Shown here in pieces: positions 20,466 through 32,871 of a stretch of 64,000 bases of DNA (position 1 is the first letter of the stretch; each line of letters opens with the position of its first letter). The notes beneath the pieces are model-generated. The model was not told where the DNA came from and did no database searches. It saw only the letters and a program-made list of their open reading frames with translations. Source of the stretch: Quillaja saponaria (taxonomy: Eukaryota > Streptophyta > Magnoliopsida > Fabales > Quillajaceae); NCBI GenBank assembly GCA_029379385.1, contig CM055615.1, forward strand, positions 1,984,001 to 2,048,000. The letters run 5' to 3'. The position numbers and the translations under genes were made by a program.

Positions 20466-23400
20466 GGTTGAACAGGATTTGAGCAGAATCTTGCTTTCTA
20501 TGAACTTGTGGTTTCTAAAGTCTGTGTAGTGATCCCATTTTCCAATCTACGGTGAATTATTTTTTTCTAGGGTTTGAGGGAAGAAGGCAGTGGATGAAAG
20601 AAAAGAATATTGAGGGAGTTGGATTGGAGGTTGTGAAAATTAAATATGTTTACTTGGTTCTGCAACACTCTCTTTCACTTTCTCTCAGTGGTTGCTGACT
20701 GAGGGAATATAGTAAAGGCCTTTTGCAGTTTTGCACTTGAACTTTTATAATATTTCTCAAGTGTACTACCTTGTGTGTTTTCTATCAATTGGCTACTTCG
20801 AACTAGCAAAAAAACACAAATGATTCATTGTCTAGTTACAACTTTTCTAAACTAAATTATGATTTTAGATCAATTTAATAAGAGTTAATAACTAGACATA
20901 TTTAAGTCAAGTTTTTTTATAATAATTATGAAAATTTTAGTCAAATAATAAAATTGATCAAATTTTACATATCTAATAATCACAAAATTTTATGTCTCGT
21001 GATTAAAAAATAAATATACATATGATTGTCGAATGTAGTAAGACCTATTATAGAGCAACTCTCTTAAAAGTTGAAGTGACATGAATGATGAATGATGAAT
21101 GATGAATGATGGTATAACTGCAAATATCAGAAACAGTGGTTCTCTTAGAAAATTATGAACTTAAAAGCAATCACACAGCAGAAGATACAGATTTACATTA
21201 CACCACACTCATCTTCTTCCAAACAATATTGTTTTTGGATAAATAAGAGATAGACAGCTGTACAACAGGCAAACAGATTTCCACTTTAAATATTCTGAAT
21301 TAAATTTTCAAAGAAAAAAGAAAATAATTTTTTTTTTCATAAAAGGTATTGTGGGGTGCCAAAAAGTGGAGGGGATGCCTCCTTGGTCCATTATCCAAAA
21401 GGGACCATATTCTTTCAAACTTGTGTGGCAAGCATAGGAGACACCCTCCCCTAAGAGAATTGGCTTTCTAGGTTAAATGGTTTATCCAAAAGTGAATGTT
21501 GTCTCCTCCATATTTAAACTCAACATTAATATTCTCTTAACCAACTAAATTAAATTAGTTATTTTCATCCTTTCGCACTACTACATTATCGATCACCCTG
21601 ATCATTTAAAAACATTTTTTTTGTAAAAATTTTTGTAGTATGTAGCATTTTTGTTTGTTTGGCTTGGTTAGTACCTTTAAACCAACAACAAAAATCTTGA
21701 AATCCTAATAAGTAACAACTACTAGAAGAGGTAATGAAGAGTCAGAGAATGCAATCAGCATATTTTTGTGGTTTTTGACAGATTAATACATTTACTCAGC
21801 TGGTGAAATGAATGGAGTCCTACTGAGTATTGCAATACAAGAGTAGTCCACAACATATTACACTGCCAACTTCATTTTTGTTTCCTTACAGCATGACAAA
21901 ACTTTGGACCACAACCTTATGACTTTGCGAGATGAGGAAAAACTGATGAAATGATGTGAAAATTAAAACATATTGTTAAAATGGGAGATTTGAAAACATC
22001 TTACACAAATGGGGTGCTTTGGAAAATTGGGTGTTGAACATCCGATTATATATGCCAACTAAAAATGGGTCTTGAAGACCCTATTTTATACATAATCACT
22101 CAGTCTTTAGTTTTAATGTTCACACCCTTTTAACAATTTTCCCCCGGAAAAAAGTGATAACCATTAGCCATTGACTTCACTACCTGCCTTCAAAACAATT
22201 CTTTCCATGTAACTTTCTTGAACTCTATCCCCTTCACCCGCCAAAAAGAGAACAAAAGGCTAAAATAGGAAAGCAAAGTAACATAAAAGATGATAATCAT
22301 ATATATGAAAGTCAGACTAGACTTCTGGAAGTGCAGGAGAGCGACCCTTCTGTTTTTTGGCCAAGAGTGGAGTAGTACTCTTGTTCAACCTAAGACAGAG
22401 CTTCTTCAATAAGTTATAACTTATAATTAGCACTGAAATACTCAAAAGTAAAAGAATTGAAAGTACAGTCCACGATATTTGCACTAGTTGAAAAATAATT
22501 AATTCTGAAGTTGGAATAATCCTTTCAATAGACTAGCAAACCAAAGAAGCAGATAAGATAAATTATTGAAAAAGTGGCCAAAGCCATTGTATCTAAAGAT
22601 TCCTAAGTACTTGGGTGAGGGAGCTTAAAAGAATGGGTGAGTATTTAAGATTGAAAACTTGAAAAACTTCGAAAGCAGCAATATGCAATTAGCAGAAACA
22701 GACACACATAATCAGCTTACAAATACTAAATAATATTGCTGATATTAGATATAAAGTGTGTGTATTGTAGTTTATTTAGTTATGCAGAAGAGTTGACAAG
22801 AGATTTGAGCATGTGCAGTCACATTAAGCAAACACTCTGGCCAAGCACGAGAACACATTTCTGCATTGCCTGGGCATGCACATGTTACATGCAGTGCATA
22901 TGCATCTTGTTTCATGGAAGCCTAAATTAAGGCCTTGGAAAATTTGCAAGCCATAAACAGATAATAACATGCAGTGTTCCAGTAGATGACAACTATGGGA
23001 ATTCACACTTAGACATGATGCATGTTATTACTAAGTACTCTCCAATATGGACTAAGTATTCAAATGGAAATAAAGCATCAATCTCAGGCTCAAGCAACTG
23101 CTACAAAAGTGAAATTAGAATTCTTTCAGCTGTAACATAAAATATTGGCAACTAATTTTTCTCTCTTGATTTTTTTTTTTAGTTCATACAAAATTGTCAT
23201 ATAGCTCCATGCTGTAGGGGTTATAGTTTTATGTTCAGCTGTCTACTTAACAATCCAAGTATCTAACCACATTTCATAAACTATGGGTTCAAATTTTTCA
23301 ACCAATAATATCCTGCAGCATGCTATGGTAACTGAAACTGATTTCAAGATTTTGTTTCTTTTTTCTTTCTATTACCTTAATGTTATTCAGTGACAACCAA

Positions 23401-24261
23401 GGACAGGGTACATCTGCATTCATCAACCCGTACCAAAGATGGTAAATTCTATTCCATAAAAGAATCATTGAACTACAGGTTATATGATCAACCAACAAAA
23501 TATTAGTTTTTACAAAAAGCAAGAAGAAACCTTTTAAAAAGAATAAGCACTAGGAAAAGGTTGATTCATGAAAAAAAATTTCCCTCCATGTCGATAGAAA
23601 TAAATGAAGGATGTAATTTGCCTGAATTGATTCTAAGAATTAAGGAAAATTTGACAATGGTTGCAAGAGCTTCACAGATTAGTGACAGCTCTACCCACCT
23701 CATCAGTAGACTCGTAAGAGTTTAGTGGCCCTCTATGGTGCCTGAATGCCCATATTGACCCTATTATCTGTATTATCCTGTACTACTTTTGTTTCATAAA
23801 TAAAAATAAAATATATCCCGTCTTTCTTCATGTTTCCAAAATTCCTCATTTTCTCTTGAGCTGCATCAATGGGATAACATAATTCTATTCATCTTTGGGG
23901 AGCCAAGGCCCCCTTTCCAGCTGCCCTCTTAACCATCAGCAACGTAATAGCAAGAACCTAAGCATCTCCAGACGTTGACATGAATTCTTCCCTCAATGAC
24001 CCTGTTTTTCTCCTTTATATTTTTCCAAATTGAATAACCAGATTTTACTAGAACTCACTGACTACATGTTCATGCTCAATTGCTCATACCCAAACAATCC
24101 TATGTTCATTAACATTGTGGAAGTGACTGTTATTACTTTTGTGGTACAAGAACCTAAATACAAATACAAAGTTTGTGACAATAATACAGAACACCGACAG
24201 AATTAAAAATTGATAAACTTACCATTTGATAGTGATTAGAGAAGAGAGTTTACATTTAACA
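20466..24261. other. Intergenic region, lectin to pTAC13 relic
   Basis: About 3.8 kb with no gene I can support. The first 250 bases are the lectin promoter. A heptamer microsatellite (atgaatg units) lies at about 21082-21111. A less AT-rich patch at 21340-21480 and another at 22318-22400 have no recognisable match. Confidence 0.4.
21082..21111. repeat. (GAATGAT)n microsatellite
   Basis: Four direct copies of the heptamer gaatgat in succession. Confidence 0.8.
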
Positions 24262-27200
24262 TCAATTTGTCTCTGGAACAATTTCACTGACATCTATATC
24301 TACTAAGCTTTCTTTTCCAAATAGTGTAAATCCCACAGTTGCCTGCAAGAAGAAATATTTCAGAAGTTACTATAAGTTCATCTGAGTAGATTGATACAGG
24401 GGAACATCCCATTACAGTCCCCCACCCCTCGTCTCCCCCAATCCCCAAAAAAAGGAAAAAATTGTTATTGTACGGATCTTCACTAGAGGTGCATTATTCA
24501 CAGCCGTCAAAATCTGAAATTGCATCTGGAAATCCAGAAAAAATATAATCACACCAACTTCATGTCAAGTTCTTATTTTCATAATGTCACATAAATAACT
24601 TACCTTCTTGGTTTTACGATTTAGCTTCTTAAGGCTGCCCAAAAATTCTGCAAAAGTTCCAGATACAACTAGAACAGTTAAACCTGGTACAAGGAGTTTA
24701 TCAGTTTTTTCAGTAGATAACCGATTTGAGAGCTGGTCAGAAGCCTTTCTTGATAGCCTCTTCGGCTTAGAATCCACAATAGAAGTTGAAACTAATCAGA
24801 ATCTAATTGAGTGTAAGCATTGAGAATCCCAGCGTTCAAGATTCTTGGTTTCTCTTCTTCCTCAAATGCTTGGTCAGTTTTTTCTTGTTCTTCTTGTTCA
24901 TCAACAGATACTGGCAGCGGTTTGTTGATCTGTCTCTTTCTGCAAATGTTTGTACTAGACTGATTGGTAATCATAGAGCAAAAGATAAGGACAAACTGGA
25001 AAACAATATAAGATGATTATGCGGTTTGCAATCAACAGATAAGCCAAAATTGAAGAAAGTAGTCTAAGACCTATCATGAAAAATGTTTAGAATTCTGTAA
25101 AGTGTTCATACCATGACTTCGAAATCTTCACACCATCCATTAACTCATCATGTCGAAACAATTGTGAATGAGATTGAGATATAGTTTTATTCAGATAATC
25201 ACATACCTGGGGTAAATCTGAAGAGTTCTTTTATCATATAGTCAAGGTTAAAAATTCAGGTCAAAACGTGTGAAACATGCGAAAAGTTTTCACATTACCT
25301 GAAATGAAACTCACTTATGGAAACACAACCACCGTTTCTATACGAAACGGGAGTGTTTCTAAACAAAACAGAGACGTTTCCACATGAAACAAGAGCGTTT
25401 CCACACCAAATGGGTCGTTTCCATCGTTTTCGCACGAAACAAATTGACAAAAAGATGACATTTTCAAAATTTAAAAATCTAAAATTTTGGCTCTAGTTCT
25501 CTTCATATTTTAGAATTTCAATTATTTTTTACTCTTATTTGATATATATTTAGATGGTATAATTTAGCGAAGATAATTCTTTTTAGAATTTCACCTATGT
25601 TTGGTTACTTGGTCTTTTATTTATTTATTTATTTTTATATAAATACTTTGTATTAATTTAGTTTAACTTAGTGATGAATAATATTAAAATTTGAGACATA
25701 TATATATTGGTTCAAATTAAAAAAAATTCATTAAATATGGTTTAAGCACCTGCTAGCCACCCCACTGTTGGTTGGATGCGATTATAATTTGATATTTTTT
25801 CCAATTTGTATATCTATGTTTAGAATTTTCCTTTGTTATGTATTTAATAGTATTTTATGTACTAAATTAATAATGTTGGATACTTACAATTATTATAATA
25901 TGTATTTTATTATATATTTTTATGCGTTTCTACAAAAATTAACATTTTTATACTGTTCCTCCAATCGTTTCCGTTTCCGGACTTATCAAAACGATACCTC
26001 GAAATGAATTTTAGTTCCTTGCATATAGTTTTATTTCCTAGTTACTCAAAGTTTTTCTGCAAACAAAGCCAAGAAAAGGGAACAAGTTTATTTTACATAA
26101 GATATTGACATCACCAAACACACAAATCAAACTACAAAAGCAAGGAAGTGGTATTGGCAAGTCTAAGAAGTACACCATAGACTACAATAGAAACTTACGT
26201 ATTTCCAGCCTTAGAACCAATAAAGCCTCCAACTCCATCATACTCTCTCTTATAAAGTCATGTAGTTCCTTGTTCATTACACATCTAAAAAACATACAAC
26301 GTGGAAACAGGGCTTTTGCCCTTTGGCTTAATTGAGTAGGAACCATTCTTTAATTTCCTCTTCACTTGAACAGCTGAAGCATAAACCTGAAAGACAGATA
26401 CAGCGAGAATGAAAGCAACATATGTCAAATCAAATTTATCAATTAACCAGTTTTTTGTATGTCCTTTTCAGCTTCAGCACTTTATATAGAGCAAGCTCTA
26501 AAACTTTCATTTAGCACATAGGGGATGCTCAAAATTATGAATATGAATACATGCTTAACACTGAAGAGTAGTTCTACTTTAACACATGATTTTATATTAA
26601 ATAGGCACCATAATAGCTTTGGGAAGCAGGCATGGAGAGAATTTATATTGGAGGAAAAGAAAAACTATGTATCTTCCAGCATTCAGGGACTCTAAAGAAG
26701 GATCCAAAAGCTTTTTCCTATATGTCATTTTATATCACATCAGCTTGATGAGGTGCTTGGTACTAATAAACAGCAAAAGGAATTTCTGAGAGATAGATAG
26801 TTAGTCAACAAGATTAGCAGTTATTTACAACGAGGATGTCCTCCTCGACAGAAAAATAGAAAACATTGAAAAAGGCAGCCATAATACAAAAGAGCATGCC
26901 AATCAGATTGCATGTCAACTAAAGAAACACTCTGAATGCTACCGAAACAGATCACCTCAGAGGAGCATGAAAAACAATCTTACCTCAAAGAAGAGGCAAT
27001 GAGAGATAACAATTACGAAAAATCTGGGCATTACATTTCAACCATACTCCCAAATCACTGAAAAGAAAGCAAAAATTTACAAACACTTCACATCCTTATT
27101 TCTCACTAAGTGCTGGTAATGAGTCATCAAAAGATCATGCAAGGAATTGGGACAAACCCAGGAGATGTTGAAGATATCAAAAAGCATAACACAAACATCA

Positions 27201-28134
27201 GGGATAATGTCTTTGAAGGTCTCCACACCTTCAACAAGTTATTAATGTTAACTCTATTAAAAACTGCAGTTCAGACAAAAGCCCTAAACCTTAGACAGAA
27301 CCTTAGCCTTCCAAATAAATTTGTGGAGGAGAAAAGATGAAGGGTTCGGACCCCAAACAAAAAAACTTTAGAATAATTTACAGGAGAAGGATCCGAAAAG
27401 AATCAATAGACCAAATACACCTGTCAACACTCTCAACACCATATAGTCGAAATTATGAGTTTATAGGTACAAGCACAAATAGTTACAGTAACTGTTGCAG
27501 AAAGAAACCAACACCTACAAATTCAACATCTGTGATCCAATATTTTATCTACCTAAATCCTAAAAACTGCATTACAATGGATGGAGTAGAATTTGCAGTA
27601 AACCCAGAAACACAAACTAGTTTTTTGCAATGTTAAAATGCAAAATTACCTTAAACTCAATATCAGGAAAGTCCTAGTCAGTGAACGAGCAATCCGTTCC
27701 GCAGTCTCCTGAACCCTGACCCGAGAGACACGAACGACCTACCATCGAGGACCCATTTGAGCGAGGTAATCGCGGTTGAGTTCCTCAGTCCAAGAAGCGT
27801 ATCTTTTCTTGGGCTTCTTGAGAAGCCTTTCTTCCACCTCTGCTCTCCCATTAAGCAGTGTGTTTGCTTTTTCTTCTCTCATTAGCTGTTGGGTATCCGT
27901 GGATTCAAGACTCACATAGATTGATAGTTTGGAGTGTCTGGTAGGATAGAGTTTGGAAGAAAGGGAAGGAAGTGAGGGTAGACTGGTACTGAAACAGAAT
28001 GGGAACAAGGACTCCATAAAAGAAGCTGCTTCATCTTCTTCAGCGGAAACGAATCCGTTTGGGATTTTCTTTTTTCTGCCACTGACAGTTCGTCCGAAAT
28101 ACAAGCGAACGTTGAGTAGTGAATGGATTTTCAA
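24262..28134 (-). pseudogene. pTAC13 / plastid NusG-like protein, decayed
   Basis: Recognisable pieces on the minus strand, in order: exon 27650-28134 (RYASWTEELNRDYLAQMGPRW), exon 24604-24939 (RQINKPLPVSVDEQ..., EEQEKTDQAFEEEEK, SGTFAEFLGSLKKLNRKTKK) and last exon 24262-24342 (ATVGFTLFGKESLVDIDV...). This is the plastid NusG/Spt5-like protein pTAC13 (At3g09210 as recalled), with an NGN domain followed by a KOW-type C-terminus. It belongs to the plastid transcriptionally active chromosome. Lesions seen: TGG to TAG right after MGPRW; a one-base deletion before the FPDIEFK segment; the NGN core exons missing; an internal deletion after PVS; and a frame break and stop after LDSD. Introns contain a GTTTC minisatellite and about 1.6 kb without coding sequence. 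Not repairable by a single base change, so a true pseudogene. Confidence 0.82.
25333..25440. repeat. GTTTC-rich minisatellite, about 21-23-base units
   Basis: Consecutive units of the form cgtttcTATACGAAACggga / gtttcTAAACAAAACagaga / cgtttccacatgaaacaaga / cgtttccacaccaaatgggt. Each has a small internal gtttc...gaaac dyad. A related gtttccgtttccgg occurs at about 25966. Lies within an intron of the pTAC13 relic, likely part of an inserted repeat. Confidence 0.6.
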
Positions 28135-29386
28135 CTTTTCGCACGATGAGTGAATGAGTTAATTGAGAAATTGAATATTGCGGGACAAAATTGAATTAAA
28201 AATCTAGGAAATTAAACATTAAGGAACAAAATTAATATATTGATCAGGGACCAAAGTAATAGTTTAATTTTTTTAGAGTGAGTTTGGAAGCTAAAATAAG
28301 TGTAGAATTTATTTTATTTGAAATGGACTCTATATTTTTTATGTTTATAATAAATAAAATAATATAAATTTAAATAAAATTTATTTAAAATTTATATTTT
28401 ATTTAATTATAAATTTTATACCAAATATATTAGATTTTATTTATGATAAATTATTATTTTGTTCACATCAACTAATATTTTTATTCTTAATATTAAACAT
28501 ATTTTTTAATTAAATGAATAGATAAAGAAATGTCACCATTTTACCTCTAATGTTCATTTAACTAACTATAAATATTTTTCTCACAACAATTAATATTCTA
28601 GTATTTTTATTTTTAGTTTATCTATGTTAATTGTAATTAAAAAAAATTGAGAGTAATGTAGGAATACTAGTTAAACTAAAATAAAATTTTTATTTATTCT
28701 AAATAAGAAAATTAGACTAAATTTTATAAAATATAATTTTTATTTTAAATAAGATAATCAATTTTAAATAAATTAAAATTTGAAATGAATTCTATTTTTT
28801 ATTTTATTTTAGACAAACACACATTAAAATTTAATATATGACAATTTTTATATTATTTATAAGAGTCGAATTTACTTTATTTATTTAAAAGAAAAGAAAC
28901 TAAAATTCATATTATAGCTGATTAGAATTTATTAATTTTTTATTGTTCATTTAAGTATCGTCAAATTTATACATTGATTATCCCTCTTTTATTCTTAAAA
29001 AGAAATTGTATAAAAGAAATTGAATTGGATGAAATTCCTTCTTCTTCTTTTTGTTTGTTTGTTTGTTTGTTTGTTTATTTGTTTGTTGAATCTTGTTTAG
29101 CCGTTTGCCGCCTAGATGGCCAAAACCTTAGAAAGAACCTCCATTTGCCGCTTTGAGTGAATACCTTAATATTTTCGCTCTTTCAAGTTTCATCCAAAAT
29201 TTTCAAACAACTCCCGCGGTTTTTCACATCCTCAAAGCCCTCCCATTTTTCACATCAATTCCATTAACCCATATTCCTATTGCCTACCAATTCTTCTCTC
29301 CCATTTGAATCTTTCTCAAGATCCAATTTTTCATCTGCGAGACCTCCATTTTTCGAAGCTCTGCTTCTACTTCTCACTGTGAAGAA
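28135..29386. other. Divergent intergenic region, pTAC13 relic to LisH gene
   Basis: Strongly AT-rich from 28250 to 28980 with no ORF. A (TTTG)n microsatellite is at 29050-29090. The last 200 bases, C- and T-rich, look like the 5' UTR and promoter of the LisH gene. Confidence 0.45.
29050..29090. repeat. (TTTG)n microsatellite
   Basis: About nine tetranucleotide units, one of them ttta. Confidence 0.85.
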
Positions 29387-32163
29387 ATGGGGAAGCAATC
29401 CAAAGCTAGAAAACCAGATTATCTTGATAAAGGGAAGGTGACCCCTACCCAAGTCGCATTCATTGTGGATCAATACCTGTGCGACAACAACTATTTTCAG
29501 TCTCGCACCGTGTTCAGAAACGAAGCTTCATCATTGATTCCCAATTCCCCGATTCAGGTATAAACCCCTTTTCAAGTTCACAATACATCTGAATATTTTA
29601 CTTAAAATGGAAATTTTGATGTCTACATGGTCTTGATTTTGATTCGTAAACTGAGATTCTTTCTGGGGTTTCCTTTTTTTATCTTTTTTCTAGGCACCCA
29701 ATAATTTGTTGAGTCTGGGAGACATGTTGAACGAGTATATCTCTTTGAAGGAACAAAAAGTTATGGTGGATCAGGAAAGAATCCGTGTGGAAGAAGAGAA
29801 GTGCAGGATTCAGATGATGTTGCAGGGCATGCAAAATGTCATGAACGCTTACAATGCAAGCGGAATCCCCTATACGCCAAACATCTCTGCACCTGCAAAA
29901 GTACATTCAGTAGCGGTGGTTCCTCAATTAAACAACAATGGTGGATCTCCTTCAGGTACAAACCATGTACTAACTACGCTTTTCCAGATTTGTTGCCAGT
30001 GTGTTTGAAATGTTGCCTGAGAGAAATTACTGTACTTTAATTAGTATCTCGGATTGATGAACTGGTAAATTTCACGGTTTTTTTTTCTTTAGAGTTTTCC
30101 TTTCATTGATGTAATCTATTACACATTGTTTCAAAGTATATTTGAAAATGTGTATTGACTGCTATATGTGCTTATTATAATATACAATAACTGAGGATGA
30201 TGGAATAAGACAGTGCTTGATAAAGCTTATTCTCTTGTTACAAATTATATTCATCTGTTCGAGAAATTCACTTTGGCAGTCTTATATCTACTGTTTTGTA
30301 AATTAGAGTAAATAATCCCTTAGAGCATACTTACATTTGGGAGTGGTTTGGAGAATTTTAGTCAGATTTCTGTCCTCAATAGAATACTGGAGAACTCTCT
30401 AAAATCAAGGAAGTTGAAGTGTAATAGTTTGATTACTTTTTGTTGCACTGTATTTGGTGAATAATGCAATTTAGTCTCAGTTTTGTACTTCATTTGTGTA
30501 AGCAGAATCTAGTACCATGGCCCTTTCATACTTGGCAAATTGTAAAAAATGGTCATCAGTTCCCTTCTGGATTAATTTGCACAGTTGAAGCTAATAGATA
30601 CAGACTTTTCAAGTTATGAATTTTTACTTCTGATGCTATGGCTATGTGAGTGAAACATCAACCATGTAAAAATTGCACAGAAAAAGTGAATTCTCCTTCA
30701 GCAATAATATACAATAATGCTCTCTAATAGGTTGTGCAATGAACAACACATTGACTGTTCATCCAATGCCTCCCAACGTGAATAGAGTGCCTGAAAAGTT
30801 CTCCTCAACCATTACAAATCAATCCACAAACAAGAGAAAGGAGGCTAGAGCAGTTACTGACGCCCCTTCAGCTACAAAGAGATCTCGTGGAAGGTCATCC
30901 ACTAGGTCAATTCCAAGCAAAGGTATATTTTTCTCCTGAATTATGCATTTAAGAAAATTTCTTATGTTTCCCAATGTTGTTAAATATGGTTTGTCTTTCA
31001 TCTATAATTTCAGGACAGAAAACATTGTCACTCTCAGATAATGCTGTCAATACTCAAGAAGTTGCTGTCCCTCCCTCTACAATCCAATCTTTACCTTACA
31101 ATTGTGTAAAAAGTGGCTCAATGATTCAAGGATCCAATGTCACTAAATGTTTAGTCAACCAGCAGCCGCTTTCTATTCCAAACGATTCATCTGGTCCTAA
31201 GACACCATCCAGAGGAAACTCTTGTGATAATGATAAAAACATATCTTCTCCTGAGATTTCATCTTCTGCAAATTGCAGTTCCAAATATACTCCTCAAGAA
31301 GTTACGCCTGCTCGCTATGCTGTAATTTCATCCAAGAGAGTTATGGTCAGCCCTATGAAACAGATGGCTCTCATAGAGAGCAGCCGCTGCAATTCTTCTT
31401 CCTCGCCTGCCAAGAAAGACTTCGAGAGAGCAAGTAAGAGAGATCATGTAAGAGGCAGATTAGATTTTGATGGCGCTGATATGCCAATGAGCTTAAAAGA
31501 TCAAGTTGACGAAATTTCTACATCGTCGTCTGGAAAAGAATTGGATTTTTTCGACATTGATTTTCCAAATATAGATGCCATGGAAATGGATTTCTCATTT
31601 ACTGAACTGTTAAGTGATTTTGATCTTCACTGTGAAGAAACTGGTTTAACTTGCCAGCCAACATCAAATGCTTCTAGGGATCCCACTTCAGGGTATTTCT
31701 TCATGTCAATTCTAATATTTCTCTTACTTCATATTACTGTCCAACTCATATATCTTATACTATTATCATAGGTCATCTCATGAATGTGGAGTTGGAATCT
31801 TTGGAACTAATCAAGTTATATCTGAACTATCGTCAACTGTGACAGAAATACTGTCAGAGAAAAACATACAAGGTAATGAAGTTCAGATTGTACTTTTACA
31901 ATTTTCCACTAAAACCATTCCACTTGTAATTTACCAATGAAATTCAATGCTACAGGCCTGGATTCACTGACTGCAATGAAGTCAGTCACAAAATCCATAT
32001 GCATTCTAAGCCCTGGTAAATCTTTTCTTCAATTCTTGTAGCAAGCTTCTTTTTTAATTACTTTTCATATATCCACAGTTATTAATGACTTAATTGTTAC
32101 ATTCGGGCTACAGTTAAAAACTGCCAAAGTTTTCAGGATCAGGAGAATCGTACAAGAGGCTGA
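29387..32163 (+). CDS. LisH-domain protein resembling NPAT (seven exons, 504 aa)
   Basis: Exons 29387-29557, 29694-29955, 30731-30922, 31014-31692, 31772-31872, 31956-32015 and 32114-32163 give 1515 bases in one frame with all phases consistent. N-terminus MGKQSKARKPDYL. A LisH motif lies at about residues 19-50 (VTPTQVAFIVDQYL..NNYFQSRTVFRNEA), followed by LLSLGDMLNEYISLKEQK and a short coiled coil (VMVDQERIRVEEEKCRIQMM). The middle is Ser/Thr-rich with basic stretches (TNKRKEAR, TKRSRGRSSTR, a likely nuclear signal). Then come TPARYAVISSKRVMVSPMKQ and HVRGRLDFDG, and an acidic block with FDIDFPNIDAMEMDFSF. The LisH plus L-SL-..LNEY order recalls animal NPAT, the histone-locus transcription factor. 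That parallel is inference. No lesion. Confidence 0.8.
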
Positions 32164-32871
32164 CTACTTGAAAGGAACTTAAGCTGACTTGCAAGCTGAT
32201 ACCTGTACTCAGTGATAAGTGTTTATACAGTAGTTTTCTGCAGCTAAATCTGATTTGGTATAGTGGTAGTTGACTTGATTCTTACAAAGTTTACAAGCAT
32301 AATCGAGTAGAAGAGGCTTGTTAAAGAATGACAAGTAGTTATCATTAGCATATTTAACTTTTCTCCCGTAATTGGGAGTTGTATTTGTGCTGAATTGCAC
32401 ATCTAGATTGTAAACATTCAACAACTTATTATGAAATTTCAAAAATCTTTTATTCCAGTTTCTACAGAAGCTTTCTCTTACTAGCCAAGTTGTAAAAGCG
32501 AAACAGCTTATCTTCCAATGCTAGTAATCCAAATGTCATAAAATGCATGCTCATGAAGAAAAACTCCAGGATTTGTTTGTACCAAGTAACAGAATTTGAC
32601 AATAGGATAAAAGGATTTCTTTGCTGAAACCAATATAGTGTATTCAATTGCTTTGAGTTTCAATTGAAGAACGTCTTCCTAACAAAATTTTCTTTATTTG
32701 CTTTCAGATATCAGAAAAGCTAAATACTCTCCCACTCTTCCACCCCCGCCACTCTTCCAATATACTAAGGAACACGCTGATGAATCTGTCTGCAAATAAT
32801 TAAAAAAAAAATCCCGATTAATAATAATTTTTCTTGCAGAAGGTTGTAATAAACTAGAGGTATAAATTAAT
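32164..32871. other. 3' UTR of the LisH gene and spacer
   Basis: No coding potential recognised. Convergent with the FBPase relic on the other strand. Confidence 0.4.

Noticed and set aside
22318..22392. Minus-strand frame reading LNKSTTPLLAKKQKGRSPAL after an acceptor-like cttag
   Set aside because: Looks like a terminal exon, but there is no matching upstream exon or family I recognise. Too short to call.
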